From NCBI GenBank assembly GCA_003279535.1, contig QCHO01000006.1:1-49068 (forward strand): a stretch of 49,068 bases of DNA, given 5' to 3'. The position numbers and the translations under genes are program-made. The stretch's first letter is position 1. Every line of letters begins with the position of its first letter. The notes beneath the pieces are model-generated. The model was not told the origin of the DNA. It searched no databases and saw nothing but the letters and a program-made list of their open reading frames with translations. This DNA comes from Prochlorococcus sp. AG-402-C22 (GTDB lineage Bacteria > Cyanobacteriota > Cyanobacteriia > PCC-6307 > Cyanobiaceae). Positions 1 to 10,084 of this stretch are shown piece by piece.

Positions 1-1
1 T

Positions 2-754
2 ACAGAACTCCCTCCTGGGAGAATTCCTATAACTACAAAAATAATTTCAGAAGATGATTCAACTTCCTTGTTCAAGATTGTTGAAGATGAGCTCAATGAG
101 GGAAAGCAAGCTTATGTGATTTTGCCACTTATAGAAGATTCAGAAAAACTGAATTTAAGCTCTGCAAAGAAAACATTTAAACACTTATCAGAAGAGGTCT
201 TTTTTAACAAAAAAGTTGGATTATTACATGGCAAATTAAGTTCACAAGAAAAGAATGAAGTGATTAATTCTTTTTTAAAGAATGAAATTAACATATTGGT
301 TTCAACCACTGTAATTGAGGTTGGCATTGATGTGCCTAACGCCACAATTATGATTATTTATAATTCGGAAAGGTTTGGATTGTCACAGCTACATCAATTA
401 AGGGGGAGAGTTGGCAGGGGATCAACAAAATCCTTTTGTTATCTGGTAACGTCCGATAAAAATGGATTAGAAAATAAGCGACTTTGTGTTTTGGAAAAAT
501 CCAATGATGGCTTTTATATTGCCGAAAAAGATTTGGAACTTAGAGGACCAGGCCAGATTTTAGGATATAGACAATCTGGATTACCTGATTTTGTACTGGA
601 CAATTTACCAAATAATAAATTTCTTATTGATAAGGCTCGTGATGAGGCTATTAAAATTGTTAGTGATGATCCTGATTTAAAAGAAAATATTGTTTTAAGG
701 AATATACTTATTGATAATTCTGATAATAAATTCATTCATGATTTCTTGAATTGA
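2..754 (+). CDS. recG: ATP-dependent DNA helicase RecG, C-terminal part (5' end outside window)
   Basis: The reading frame is open from base 2, so this is the last 250 residues of a gene that begins upstream. It starts in the RecG motif ELPPGR, then shows the second RecA-like helicase domain with motif V (STTVIEVGIDVPNA) and motif VI (QLRGRVGRG). These are followed by the RecG-type C-terminal signature containing DLELRGPGQ and GYRQSG. RecG is a monomeric branched-DNA translocase that remodels stalled replication forks and Holliday junctions. The first TTG at base 68 is internal and not the start. A VanX-like gene follows after 57 bp on the same strand. The family is clear; only the N-terminal wedge and Walker A domain cannot be inspected. 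Confidence 0.95.
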   Translation, partial: TELPPGRIPITTKIISEDDSTSLFKIVEDELNEGKQAYVILPLIEDSEKLNLSSAKKTFKHLSEEVFFNKKVGLLHGKLSSQEKNEVINSFLKNEINILVSTTVIEVGIDVPNATIMIIYNSERFGLSQLHQLRGRVGRGSTKSFCYLVTSDKNGLENKRLCVLEKSNDGFYIAEKDLELRGPGQILGYRQSGLPDFVLDNLPNNKFLIDKARDEAIKIVSDDPDLKENIVLRNILIDNSDNKFIHDFLN

Positions 755-811
755 AAACTATCATTGTAATTTTTGATATATATGCCACTATAAATCAATT
801 GCAAATTTCAA

Positions 812-1495
812 TTGAAAATTTGGAATAAAATACCAATTAAAGATAATGGAGATAAATTAATAGCTATACCAAGCTACTTAAATTGTTTAGATCCGCACCC
901 TTACTCTCATTTAGGAGCACCTTATAAAGATAAAACTTCTATTTGGAAATTAAGAGAGGAGGTCGTAAATAGATTATTAAAAGTAAATGATTATTTGATA
1001 TCAAAAAGTAGTTTTTACCTTTTAATTTGTGACAGTTGGCGACCTTTAGAAGTCCAGGAATTTATGTTTAAGAGAGCATTTTTATTAGAGTGTGAAAAAT
1101 CTGAAATTGAGGCTTCTTTTAAAAATAGAAAATCTTATCCATCTATTTTAAAAAAAGTTGAAAAATTTTGGGCATATCCTTCTTATGACTCTAGGTTCCC
1201 TCCACCTCATTCAACTGGGGGTGCATTGGATGTTTGCTTGTCAGATAAAGACGGAAATCTTCTTGAAATGGGAAGCAGGGTTGATCAAATGGATGAGACC
1301 TCAATTCCTGATTTTTATGCAAACATAAAAAATGAAGAAGCATTTATTTGGAATAGTAGAAGAAATTTATTAAGGGAAATTATGACTAAATTTGGTTTTG
1401 CTCAACATCCAAATGAATGGTGGCATTTTAGTTATGGTGATCAATTATGGGCTTGGAAAAATAAAAAAGAAAATGCCATGTATGGAAAAATTTAA
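812..1495 (+). CDS. D-alanyl-D-alanine dipeptidase, VanX/DdpX-like (peptidase M15D)
   Basis: The 227-residue protein has the zinc-peptidase M15 pattern. The S-x-H-x2-G-x-A-x-D motif supplies predicted zinc ligands H133 and D140. The E-W-W-H motif supplies catalytic E202 and zinc ligand H205. R77 in DSWRP matches the conserved substrate-orienting arginine. The family hydrolyses D-Ala-D-Ala dipeptide, for wall turnover in organisms without glycopeptide resistance. No signal peptide is visible, so it is probably cytoplasmic. The start is TTG at 812; an in-frame TAA at 791 rules out a longer protein. It ends 3 bp from the convergent sir gene. A second M15 enzyme, VanY-like, lies at 6971. Substrate is inferred from the family; activity on other dipeptides is possible. 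Confidence 0.85.
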   Translation: MKIWNKIPIKDNGDKLIAIPSYLNCLDPHPYSHLGAPYKDKTSIWKLREEVVNRLLKVNDYLISKSSFYLLICDSWRPLEVQEFMFKRAFLLECEKSEIEASFKNRKSYPSILKKVEKFWAYPSYDSRFPPPHSTGGALDVCLSDKDGNLLEMGSRVDQMDETSIPDFYANIKNEEAFIWNSRRNLLREIMTKFGFAQHPNEWWHFSYGDQLWAWKNKKENAMYGKI

Positions 1496-1498
1496 AAT

Positions 1499-3286
1499 CT
1501 ATTTAATCTCATTTAGTAAGTTTAAAATAGAACTTTCATCTTGGGTATTTATAAAATCTCCAAAATCTAAATCTGAACTTTTTTTCCAATGATCAAATAA
1601 TGGTTGAAGAGTTTTTTCTAAATCGTTAAGTTCCATTCTTTGTAAAAATGGTTTAGCTAACCTTTGTAGATTTTTACTCCCCCCCAACCATAATTGGTAT
1701 TTATTTTGACCACTGCCTACAAGTGCTAATTCCGCCATGTAAGGCCTGGTACATCCATTCGGACATCCTGTCATTCTAAATAATATTGTCTTTTGTATTT
1801 TTAGATCTAATAGTAATTTTTCAATCCTTTTTAGTACATCAGGTAATATTCTTTCAGCTTCAGTCATTGCAAGACCACAAAGTGGTAGAGCTGGACATGC
1901 CAGGGCATGTCTTTGTATTTCATTGATATCATCTAATTTTTCATACCCAATTTCTGATAGAGATTTTTGAATTTCACTTTTGTCTTTATTGGCGATATTA
2001 CAAAGTAAAATATCTTGATTAGGTGTAAGTCTTAAATTAAGATTAAATTTTTTTACAATACTAGAAATAGTATTCTTCTTTTCTCCTGATAATCTTCCAG
2101 ATAATAAAGGTAATCCTACGAAATAATAGTTCCTGCTTTGTTTATGCCAACCTAGATAATCAATAAGAACTTGTTTAGGTTCTTTTCTGATTTTTTTAAT
2201 ATCTTTTTTGAAGTACTTATCTAGAAGCAATTTTTTGAACCACTTAATACCTTTTCTGTGAAGAAGATATTTCATTCTCGAATTCTTTCTAGATTTTCTA
2301 TCACCATAGTCTCTTTGAATAGCAACGATACTTTGTATTAATTCATAAATATTTTGTTCTTCAACATATCCAAGCGGATCTGCAATTCTTGCGAATGTTT
2401 CTTCATTATTATGTGTTCTTCCCATTCCACCTCCAACATAGAAGTTACACCCTTCTAAGTTCCCATCTTTTGAAGTAAAGGCAACTATTCCGATGTCATT
2501 AGTAAGAAGATCAACTGAATTATCTCCAGGAACTGTAACAGCGCATTTGAATTTCCTTGGTAAATAAGTTGCACCATAGAGAGGTTCATCTTTTATTCCA
2601 CTAAAAACATTATCTTTAAATTGAAGTCTCCTAATAGCCTCAATATCTTTGTCAGGTTTTATGGTGTATTCTAAATCTCCATCAGCCCAAAGCTCTAAAA
2701 AAGTACCTTGCCCAGCTAATGGGGTTAGAAGGTCTGCAACTTTTTTAGCCAATGCTCTAGCAATATTGTATTCCGGCGAATCAAATGGAGCCGCTGGGGC
2801 CATTACGTTTCTATTTATGTCTCCACATGCAGCTAATGTTGAGCCCATTGAATTTACAATTGTTTGGATCACTTCCTTTAGATTCTCCTTTCTAATCCCA
2901 TGCATTTGAAAGGCTTGTCTTGTAGTAGCCCTAAGTGATCCATTACCTAATTTGTCAGATAATTCATCTAATGCTAAAAATAAATCCCCAGGGATTTCAC
3001 CCCCAGGACTCCTTAACCTAAGCATCATTTGCCAATCTTTACTTTTGCCAGGCTTTCTATTTTCTCTATTATCTTGTTGATAACTACCATGAAATTTCAA
3101 TAACTGAACTGCATCATTAGTAAAATGATCGCTCTCATTAACTAATTCCGTAGCAAGAGGTTCCTTTAGAAATTGGCTACCTTTTTTAAAATTTTCAAAT
3201 TTAGAAACTTCTAATCCATTAGCCAAACAAACAGTTTCTACGTTGGCAGAATCTTTTTTCTTTTTTACTTTCTCAACCTTGAGCAA
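1499..3286 (-). CDS. sir: Ferredoxin-dependent assimilatory sulfite reductase
   Basis: Sir reduces sulfite to sulfide with six electrons from ferredoxin, feeding cysteine synthesis. The 595-residue protein has the duplicated sulfite/nitrite reductase fold. Its siroheme-[4Fe-4S] cysteines follow the C-x5-C plus C-x3-C pattern: C464 and C470 in CPALPLC, C508 and C512 in CPNGC. The N-terminal half has the substrate-arginine region around LRATTRQAFQMHG, and length and sequence fit sulfite rather than nitrite reductase. The chosen start is TTG at 3286, giving a lysine-rich N-terminus; no ATG in frame lies nearby. The gene diverges from glyS across 87 bp holding a small palindrome, and its 3' end nearly touches the VanX-like gene. 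Confidence 0.95.
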   Translation of the reverse strand: MLKVEKVKKKKDSANVETVCLANGLEVSKFENFKKGSQFLKEPLATELVNESDHFTNDAVQLLKFHGSYQQDNRENRKPGKSKDWQMMLRLRSPGGEIPGDLFLALDELSDKLGNGSLRATTRQAFQMHGIRKENLKEVIQTIVNSMGSTLAACGDINRNVMAPAAPFDSPEYNIARALAKKVADLLTPLAGQGTFLELWADGDLEYTIKPDKDIEAIRRLQFKDNVFSGIKDEPLYGATYLPRKFKCAVTVPGDNSVDLLTNDIGIVAFTSKDGNLEGCNFYVGGGMGRTHNNEETFARIADPLGYVEEQNIYELIQSIVAIQRDYGDRKSRKNSRMKYLLHRKGIKWFKKLLLDKYFKKDIKKIRKEPKQVLIDYLGWHKQSRNYYFVGLPLLSGRLSGEKKNTISSIVKKFNLNLRLTPNQDILLCNIANKDKSEIQKSLSEIGYEKLDDINEIQRHALACPALPLCGLAMTEAERILPDVLKRIEKLLLDLKIQKTILFRMTGCPNGCTRPYMAELALVGSGQNKYQLWLGGSKNLQRLAKPFLQRMELNDLEKTLQPLFDHWKKSSDLDFGDFINTQDESSILNLLNEIK

Positions 3287-3313
3287 GGGACCAAAACATA
3301 TCTCTTTTTATAC

Positions 3314-3330
3314 ATTAGCGAAAAGCTAAT
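3314..3330. promoter_or_regulatory. Palindrome between divergent sir and glyS
   Basis: ATTAGC and GCTAAT form a perfect 6-bp dyad around GAAAA in the 87-bp divergent intergenic region. It could be an operator or a leader hairpin in the glyS transcript. It has no T-run, so a terminator is unlikely. Function is not known from the sequence. Confidence 0.3.
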
Positions 3331-3373
3331 TTAACTGGTAGTAAATTATAGTAATAGAAGTCATATTTTTTAC

Positions 3374-5536
3374 TTGTCTAAATATTTACTTGAGATTGGA
3401 ACCGAAGAGTTGCCCTCAAAATTTTCTCATTCTGTTCTAGAGCAATTTAAATCTTTAATAGAATTTGAATTGGACAAAAAGTTGATCAAATTCAACAATA
3501 TCGTTGTTACTTCTTCACCAAGGAGAATAGTTCTACTTTTAGAAGGGTTAGTTGATTATGCAGAAGATAAGACAATAGTAAGAAAAGGACCTAAAGCCAA
3601 TTCAGCTTTTTTAGATGGATCTCCTACTAATGCTGCTTTAGGATTTGCTAATAGTTTAGGTATAGATATAGGTGAGCTAGAAATAAAAAATACAGAAAAG
3701 GGTGATTTTGTTTTTGGAAAGAAAATTGAGAAGGGACAATCCACAAGAATTTCTTTGTCTTCAATTGTTCCTAAAGTAATTAAAAGTCTTCAAGGTCCAC
3801 GATTTATGAAATGGGGGGCTGGGAATATAAAATTTTCAAGACCTATTAGGTGGATTACTTCTATCTATAATGATGATATTCTTGATTTCGTATTTGATGA
3901 ATGTGATCCAAATATTCAAATAAGTAATAAATCAAAAAGTCATAGACTAATCAATAAAGTTTTTGAAGTTCAAAATCCTGATAATTTTTTTGAAATATTG
4001 AAACAAAATAGGGTATTAGTTGAGCGTCACGAAAGAAAAGAAAAAATTGAAAGTCTTATAAATCAGGCCTCTAAATTACTAAATCTGAAGCCTGACCTTT
4101 CTAAAGGATTGCTTGATGAACTAACTGATTTAGTTGAATGGCCCGAATTGATTATTGGCAAATTTAGCGATGAATTTCTTAATCTCCCAGTTGAAGTTCT
4201 TTCCACAGTCATGAAAAGTCATCAGAGATATGTGCCTCTTTTATTAAATAATAATACTTTTTCAAAACTAGATTTAAGCTCTGAAAAAAATATTAGTACA
4301 AAATTTTTCGTTATTTCAAATGGTCTTGAAGAATCAAATAAAAAGATTGCGAAGGGTAATGAGAAGGTTTTGAGGGCAAGGTTTTCAGATGCAAAGTTTT
4401 TTGTAGAAAGTGATAAAAAAGTTGCTTCAATTGAAAGAAATGAAAAACTTAAATCTGTTTCTTATTTAAAAGGACTTGGAAATATCTTTCAGAGAGTAAA
4501 GAGAATAGAGGAAGTTACAAAAAATATCCTTATATTTTTAAATGATAAGTCTTTGGAAGATAAAAAAATAATAGAAGCTGCTAGATATTGTAAAAATGAC
4601 TTATGTAGCGAAATTGTTTTCGAATTCCCGGAGTTGCAAGGAATAATGGGTGGTAAATATCTTAAAAATGAAGGTTTTAGTGAGGATGTTTGTCTGGCTG
4701 TGGCTGAACATTACTTGCCCTCTTTTTATAAAGATGCTTTGCCTTCATCAAAATATGGCGCGATAGTTTCTATCGCAGATAAGATTGAAACTTTAATAAG
4801 TATATTTATTTCCGGTAAGCGTCCAAGTGGATCGTCTGATCCTTATGCTTTGAGAAGAAATTTGAATGGAGTGATTAAAATAATTTGGGATTATGAATTT
4901 GATTTACCTTTAGATAATTTATTTAATGAACTGATTGATTTTTGGAAAATCGAATTCCCGAATTTGGACTTCTCAAAAGAGGAAGTTTTAAATGATTTAA
5001 ATGAATTTTTAGTTCAAAGAATTGTTAGTCATCTTGAAGAAATATCACTAAGTAAAGAATTGATAAAAGCCCTTACCTCTTCGGATGAGTTGTCTCAAAA
5101 AAGAATTTTAAATATTATTGATCTAAAAAATAGGATTAAAAGTATTGTCAATTTTAAAGAAAAAGAAACTTTTGTTAAAATCCAGAAGGTAATTACTAGG
5201 GTAAGCAAATTAGCTAATAGTAGTAATCTTTCAACAGATATATTTTTAATTGGAGATTATGTGAACACAAAACTTTTTGAAAAAGATTGTGAATTGAAAA
5301 TTTTTGAATTTATTAGAGAATTAGAAAAACTTTTTTCAAAAGATTATTGCGATTATTTGAAACTTCTAAATTTGTACGAGATCAATATAAATACTATTGA
5401 GGATTTATTTGATAATGAAAAAGGGGTCCTAGTAATGACAGAGGATATGAAAGTACGAAATAATAGACTCAATTTGTTGAGCTTAATTAGAAATTATTCT
5501 CTAAAGATCGCTGACTTTACGCTTTTGAACTCTTAA
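3374..5536 (+). CDS. glyS: Glycyl-tRNA synthetase beta subunit
   Basis: This is the tRNA-binding subunit of the bacterial alpha2-beta2 glycyl-tRNA synthetase; the catalytic alpha subunit GlyQ is not in the window. The 720-residue length is normal. It opens with the family signature YLLEIGTEELPSKF and continues through the B3/B4-like region. The HD-like central domain (AEHYLP and YGAIVSIADKIETL) is followed by SDPYALRR and an anticodon-binding tail. The start is TTG at 3374, which places the conserved N-terminus at residue 4. The last 20 bp overlap the 3' end of chlP on the opposite strand. Confidence 0.96.
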   Translation: MSKYLLEIGTEELPSKFSHSVLEQFKSLIEFELDKKLIKFNNIVVTSSPRRIVLLLEGLVDYAEDKTIVRKGPKANSAFLDGSPTNAALGFANSLGIDIGELEIKNTEKGDFVFGKKIEKGQSTRISLSSIVPKVIKSLQGPRFMKWGAGNIKFSRPIRWITSIYNDDILDFVFDECDPNIQISNKSKSHRLINKVFEVQNPDNFFEILKQNRVLVERHERKEKIESLINQASKLLNLKPDLSKGLLDELTDLVEWPELIIGKFSDEFLNLPVEVLSTVMKSHQRYVPLLLNNNTFSKLDLSSEKNISTKFFVISNGLEESNKKIAKGNEKVLRARFSDAKFFVESDKKVASIERNEKLKSVSYLKGLGNIFQRVKRIEEVTKNILIFLNDKSLEDKKIIEAARYCKNDLCSEIVFEFPELQGIMGGKYLKNEGFSEDVCLAVAEHYLPSFYKDALPSSKYGAIVSIADKIETLISIFISGKRPSGSSDPYALRRNLNGVIKIIWDYEFDLPLDNLFNELIDFWKIEFPNLDFSKEEVLNDLNEFLVQRIVSHLEEISLSKELIKALTSSDELSQKRILNIIDLKNRIKSIVNFKEKETFVKIQKVITRVSKLANSSNLSTDIFLIGDYVNTKLFEKDCELKIFEFIRELEKLFSKDYCDYLKLLNLYEININTIEDLFDNEKGVLVMTEDMKVRNNRLNLLSLIRNYSLKIADFTLLNS

Positions 5537-6857
5537 CTTTAATGCCACCTTTTATTGAATAATTTTCTAGCATTTTTTCTACTTCTTTATTTTCCCTGAC
5601 AGCACTATCAACGGGTTTATATTTTAGTGGTGCTAGAGCTTTGCCTCTTAAGATGGAACCAAGTGTAAGCATTGTGATTTTTAGTTGCTGTAATGGTTTC
5701 ATTGAGACAACTCTTTTGTATAAATAACTATCAAAAGTAAGTCTTTGTACATCCATGTCATCACACATTTCAACAAAGGCTTCTCTTGCGGAATCATTTC
5801 TATAGAAAATATTTTGAAGGATTTCTAATACCTTATAGGTTGTGCCATACTTTTTATCCCATTTTTTAAGATAGTTTTTTAAATCTTTTTCAGATGGAAT
5901 TACTTGACCGTTTTTTGAGGCTTCAACAATTTCTTCAGCACACATTCTCCCACTCTTTGCAGCAAAATAAATGCCCTCACCGGAACTTTTTGTAACATAA
6001 CCTGCCGCATCACCAACAAGGGCCATTCTACCAACTACCCTTCTTGGTCTTGGATGCTCAGGTATTGGATGTGCTTCTACCTTTATTACCTCACCATTAA
6101 CTAGTCTTTTCATTGCCCTGCTCCTTACCCCCTCTTGAAGTCCTTTAATTAGGGACTGATTCTTTTGCATGGTTCCAGTGCCGACAGCAACATGATCATA
6201 TTTGGGAAAAACCCACCCATAAAAATCAGGAGAAACATCAGTGCCGACGTACATTTCGGCAAGATCTTCGTAGTAACTCATTTCTTCTTTAGGTAATTTA
6301 ATTCTTTCTTGAAATGCAATAGCAACTTTGTAATCTCCTGCATCCATTGCTTTAGCAACTCTACTATTGGCTCCATCAGCTCCAATTAAAAGGTCAACAG
6401 TAAGCTCCTTGAGTTCTCCTTTTTTATCTCCATTCGTAAAATCTGAATAGGAGAGTTTATATGGCCCTTGATTATTTTCGCCAGTATCAATAGAAGTAAC
6501 TAATCCATTTATTAGTGTGGCACCAAGATCTGAAGCTCTGTTACGCATAAAAGCATCCATTACTTCTCTTCTACACATCCCAATAAACTCATTTTCGCTT
6601 TTTCCATAAACTCTATCTAAGCTAATATCTACCTCTCTATTTGATGGAGATATCATTTTCATATGCCTTACTTTTCTATCAATAATTGACTCAGGTAAAT
6701 CAAATTCCTCTACCATACAAAGAGGAATAGCCCCTCCACATGGTTTTGCATTATCTAATTTTCTCTCAAAGAGCCAAGTTTTTATTCCGGCTTTAGCAAG
6801 TATTTCTGCAGCACATGAACCACTTGGACCTCCTCCAATAACAGCTACCCTCAACAT
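5517..6857 (-). CDS. chlP: Geranylgeranyl diphosphate/chlorophyll reductase
   Basis: ChlP uses NADPH to reduce the geranylgeranyl chain to phytyl, for chlorophyll and tocopherol, at the thylakoid membrane. The 446-residue protein starts with the FAD dinucleotide fold GGGPSG (residues 8-13). It has the ChlP-type PCGGAIPL segment and a second flavin motif, GDAAGYVTKSSGEGIYFA. The ATG at 6857 gives MLRVAVIGGG, placing the beta strand at the very N-terminus as expected. The 3' end overlaps glyS by 20 bp, tail to tail. The gene diverges from the VanY-like gene at 6971. Confidence 0.95.
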   Translation of the reverse strand: MLRVAVIGGGPSGSCAAEILAKAGIKTWLFERKLDNAKPCGGAIPLCMVEEFDLPESIIDRKVRHMKMISPSNREVDISLDRVYGKSENEFIGMCRREVMDAFMRNRASDLGATLINGLVTSIDTGENNQGPYKLSYSDFTNGDKKGELKELTVDLLIGADGANSRVAKAMDAGDYKVAIAFQERIKLPKEEMSYYEDLAEMYVGTDVSPDFYGWVFPKYDHVAVGTGTMQKNQSLIKGLQEGVRSRAMKRLVNGEVIKVEAHPIPEHPRPRRVVGRMALVGDAAGYVTKSSGEGIYFAAKSGRMCAEEIVEASKNGQVIPSEKDLKNYLKKWDKKYGTTYKVLEILQNIFYRNDSAREAFVEMCDDMDVQRLTFDSYLYKRVVSMKPLQQLKITMLTLGSILRGKALAPLKYKPVDSAVRENKEVEKMLENYSIKGGIKVKSSKA

Positions 6858-6970
6858 ATGAAAAAAAATAATACTTTATATAAAACCTACATCTTTTTTG
6901 CTTATAAAAGTGCATTTCTTAAAATAATAGTTAATATCGAAATATGTTTTCCAAACTCAGCTAATAAATA

Positions 6971-7684
6971 TTGGAACAAAACAGAGACATTAACCAATTT
7001 GATATTCAGCTAGCCAAAAGAATTTATTTAAATAAGCCTAAATCAATATTATTTAAAAAATTATTATTATTTTCTCCATTTCTTTTCCTTCTTTTTTCTT
7101 TGGCTTCATTGCGATTAATTAAAAATATAGAATTAGGAACTTTTAGTATTCTCAATTTTCAGGATGAGAGAAATCCCGAACTTAGAATTTTGGGCCATCT
7201 ACCTTATAACGAAATATCCAAGGATAAACTTGTTTTAATTGAGCCAAATGTTGAAGTTCATATTGATATGCGTAATTCTTTATTGAATTTGAGAGAAGAA
7301 GCGAAAAAAGATGGGATATATTTGGTCTTCTTGAGTGGTTTCAGATCAATAAATTTGCAAAACGAAATCTTTTATTCTTTAAAATCCCTTAGAAATCAAG
7401 AGGCCGCAGAAAGAGCTAGAGTTTCAGCCCCTCCAGGATATTCTGAACATAGTACTGGTTTCGCAATTGATATTGGTGACGCCGCTCAAAGAGAAACAGA
7501 CTTTGAGACTGAATTCGAAAATACTGATGCCTTTAGATGGTTAATAAAAAATGCAGCTAAGTTTCACTTTAAGTTATCGTTCAACAAAAATAATAAATAT
7601 ATAGATTACGAACCTTGGCATTGGAGATATGAAGGCTCAATTGAAGCTCTAAAAGTTTTTGAAACTTCAAACAGAGAATTATAA
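6971..7684 (+). CDS. Membrane-anchored D-alanyl-D-alanine carboxypeptidase, VanY-like (M15B)
   Basis: Residues about 27-47 form one hydrophobic segment after a short basic N-terminus, so the catalytic domain should face the periplasm as a membrane-anchored enzyme. The M15B motifs are complete: R125 in SGFRS, zinc ligands H160 and D167 in SEHSTGFAIDIGD, catalytic E214 and zinc ligand H217 in EPWHWRY. The family trims the terminal D-Ala from peptidoglycan stem peptides. The start must be TTG at 6971, because an in-frame TAA lies at 6965, two codons upstream. It is followed by a 129-bp gap with an inverted repeat before typA. Confidence 0.85.
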   Translation: MEQNRDINQFDIQLAKRIYLNKPKSILFKKLLLFSPFLFLLFSLASLRLIKNIELGTFSILNFQDERNPELRILGHLPYNEISKDKLVLIEPNVEVHIDMRNSLLNLREEAKKDGIYLVFLSGFRSINLQNEIFYSLKSLRNQEAAERARVSAPPGYSEHSTGFAIDIGDAAQRETDFETEFENTDAFRWLIKNAAKFHFKLSFNKNNKYIDYEPWHWRYEGSIEALKVFETSNREL

Positions 7685-7732
7685 ATCTAAACGATTATTT
7701 AAATTTCCCAATATTTTTATGTTTTTGAAAGT

Positions 7733-7769
7733 CTCAAAGAGAAAATTTTCATAATAAGCATTCTTTGAG
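7733..7769. repeat. Inverted repeat upstream of typA
   Basis: CTCAAAGA (7733-7740) and TCTTTGAG (7762-7769) are perfect 8-bp complements around a 21-nt loop, itself containing the palindrome GAAAATTTTC. The right arm ends 44 bp before the typA ATG. No T-run follows the right arm, which argues against a terminator for the upstream gene. It may be a typA leader structure or an operator. Confidence 0.45.
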
Positions 7770-7813
7770 TTAGCCTTAATAAAGTTAATCTACTATTTAT
7801 ATTAATTTTATAA

Positions 7814-9610
7814 ATGTCATCTTCGATAAAAGAAATTAGGAATGTTGCAATTATTGCTCACGTAGATCATGGGAAAACAACCCTTGTGGATGCATTGTTA
7901 TCTCAATCAGGAATATTTAGAGACAATGAAGTGATTCCAACATGTGTAATGGATTCAAATGATCTTGAGAGAGAAAGAGGTATAACAATACTCTCAAAAA
8001 ATACTGCAGTTAACTATAAAGACACAAGAATAAATATTATAGATACCCCTGGACATGCAGATTTTGGAGGAGAAGTCGAGAGGGTTTTGGGAATGGTAGA
8101 TGGCTGTTTACTTATTGTTGATGCAAATGAGGGGCCGATGCCTCAAACAAGATTTGTTTTAAAAAAAGCATTAGAAAAAGGACTTAGGCCTATAGTCTTT
8201 GTAAATAAAATTGATAGACCAAGATTAGTACCAGAAATAGCAATTGATAAGGTTCTTGATTTATTTCTAGAATTAGGAGCTGATGATGATCAATGTGATT
8301 TCCCTTATCTTTTTGGGAGTGGCCTATCTGGATTCGCAAAAGAAGAGATGGAATCCAGTAGTGATAATATGATGCCTCTTTTTGAAGCTATTATAAGACA
8401 TGTTCCTCCTCCAGTAGGTGACTCAAAAAAGCCTCTTCAGCTACAAATAACTACTTTGGACTATTCTGATTTCTTAGGCAGAATTGTAATTGGGAAAATT
8501 CATAATGGAACCATTAAAAATGGTCAACAAGCTAGTTTAATTAAAGAAAATGGAAAAACTATTAAAGGTAAGGTTAGTAAACTGCTGGGATTCGAAGGAT
8601 TACAAAGAATCGATATAAGCGAAGCATTTGCAGGGGATATTGTTGCCGTTTCTGGTTTCGATGACGTCAATATTGGTGAAACCATAGCATGTCCCGATTC
8701 TCCTCATCCTCTCCCATTAATTAAAGTTGATGAACCTACCTTAAATATGACCTTTGTTGTGAATGATTCCCCTTTTGCTGGTAAAGAAGGGAAATTTGTT
8801 ACTAGTAGACAATTAAAAAATAGATTAGAGAGGGAACTTTTAACAAATGTTGCCCTGAGAGTCGAAGAAACTGATTCTCCAGATAGGTTCTCAGTCTCGG
8901 GAAGAGGAGAATTACATTTAGGGATTTTGATTGAAACGATGAGGAGAGAGGGGTTTGAGTTTCAAATCTCACAACCTCAAGTAATTTTTAGAGAAATTGA
9001 AAATGTTGAATGTGAGCCTATAGAGACTTTGGTTTTAGATGTACCTGAAGTGGCTGTGGGTTCATGTATAGAGAAACTCGGATCAAGAAAGGCAGAGATG
9101 AAAAACATGCAGACTAGTTCAGATGGGAGAACTCAATTAGAATTTCTTGTGCCATCAAGAGGACTAATTGGATTTCGTGGTGAATTTGTTCGGATAACGA
9201 GAGGTGAAGGCATAATGAGTCACTCTTTTTATGAATATAAACCTAAAACAGGAGATTTTGAAACCAGGAGAAATGGAGTTCTTATAGCTTTTGAGGAAGG
9301 TGTAGCAACATTTTACGCATTAAAGAATGCTGAAGATAGAGGAGTTTACTTTATTAAACCTGGAGTTAAAGTCTATAAAGGAATGATAATTGGAGAGAAT
9401 AATCGACCTCAAGATCTTGAACTAAATATATGTAAAACTAAGCAGCTGACTAATATGAGGTCAGCAGGGGCAGAAGAACTTGATACTTTGCAGTCACCTG
9501 TTGATATTACCCTTGAAAGGGCACTCGAATATATTGGTCCAGATGAAATGCTAGAGGTAACACCAGATTCAATAAGGATGAGAAAAATAAACAAGAAGAA
9601 AAAATATTAA
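7814..9610 (+). CDS. typA: Ribosome-associated translational GTPase TypA/BipA
   Basis: The protein is an EF-G-like GTPase acting on the ribosome, linked to 50S assembly and stress and cold growth in other bacteria. The 598-residue length is standard. G motifs are intact: P-loop AHVDHGKT (residues 15-22), switch I RERGITI (53-59), G3 DTPGH (77-81) and G4 NKID (131-134). The C-terminal half includes [13 protein letters not shown] and the BipA-type [12 protein letters not shown] segment. The ATG at 7814 is well placed. The DUF309 gene follows after 11 bp and is probably co-transcribed. Confidence 0.97.
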   Translation: MSSSIKEIRNVAIIAHVDHGKTTLVDALLSQSGIFRDNEVIPTCVMDSNDLERERGITILSKNTAVNYKDTRINIIDTPGHADFGGEVERVLGMVDGCLLIVDANEGPMPQTRFVLKKALEKGLRPIVFVNKIDRPRLVPEIAIDKVLDLFLELGADDDQCDFPYLFGSGLSGFAKEEMESSSDNMMPLFEAIIRHVPPPVGDSKKPLQLQITTLDYSDFLGRIVIGKIHNGTIKNGQQASLIKENGKTIKGKVSKLLGFEGLQRIDISEAFAGDIVAVSGFDDVNIGETIACPDSPHPLPLIKVDEPTLNMTFVVNDSPFAGKEGKFVTSRQLKNRLERELLTNVALRVEETDSPDRFSVSGRGELHLGILIETMRREGFEFQISQPQVIFREIENVECEPIETLVLDVPEVAVGSCIEKLGSRKAEMKNMQTSSDGRTQLEFLVPSRGLIGFRGEFVRITRGEGIMSHSFYEYKPKTGDFETRRNGVLIAFEEGVATFYALKNAEDRGVYFIKPGVKVYKGMIIGENNRPQDLELNICKTKQLTNMRSAGAEELDTLQSPVDITLERALEYIGPDEMLEVTPDSIRMRKINKKKKY

Positions 9611-9621
9611 TAATTAATTTC

Positions 9622-9990
9622 ATGGATGAAGAAAGTACAAAAAGTTTTAAAGATTCACTTTTTACGGCTTTAAATCTTTTTAACAATCATGAATGGTATG
9701 AGGCACATGATGCTTTTGAAGAAATTTGGAATAATGTTGATGGTGACGAAAGACAAGTCATCCAAGGAATTTTACAAGTATCTGTCTCTCAGTTTCACTT
9801 AAGTAAGGGAAATTTAAATGGAGCTACTATTTTGCTTGGAGAGGGTCTAGGTAGGATAAAAACTAGAACCAAGATTAATTTAGGGATTGATCTTGAATCC
9901 TTTTGCCGATGTTTAGAAAATTTATTGAGAAAATTACAATATAAAGAGATACTAAATGAGAGTGATAAGCCTTTTTTGAAACCTCTTTGA
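9622..9990 (+). CDS. DUF309 domain protein
   Basis: The 122-residue helical protein carries the DUF309 pattern: H-E-W-Y-E-A-H-D followed by E-E-I-W, then a second helix pair with Q-x-H-x-S-K-G-N. The conserved histidines and glutamates resemble a metal-site arrangement, but no biochemical role is established for the family. It is 11 bp downstream of typA on the same strand, so it is probably the second gene of that transcript. Confidence 0.8.
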   Translation: MDEESTKSFKDSLFTALNLFNNHEWYEAHDAFEEIWNNVDGDERQVIQGILQVSVSQFHLSKGNLNGATILLGEGLGRIKTRTKINLGIDLESFCRCLENLLRKLQYKEILNESDKPFLKPL

Positions 9991-10084
9991 TGCATATGAA
10001 TATATTTTTTTCATTAAATAAATTTTTGTTTTTTCTTTCATTCTTTTTTCAAGAACATAAGATAACTTATCGATCTCAAGCAAG

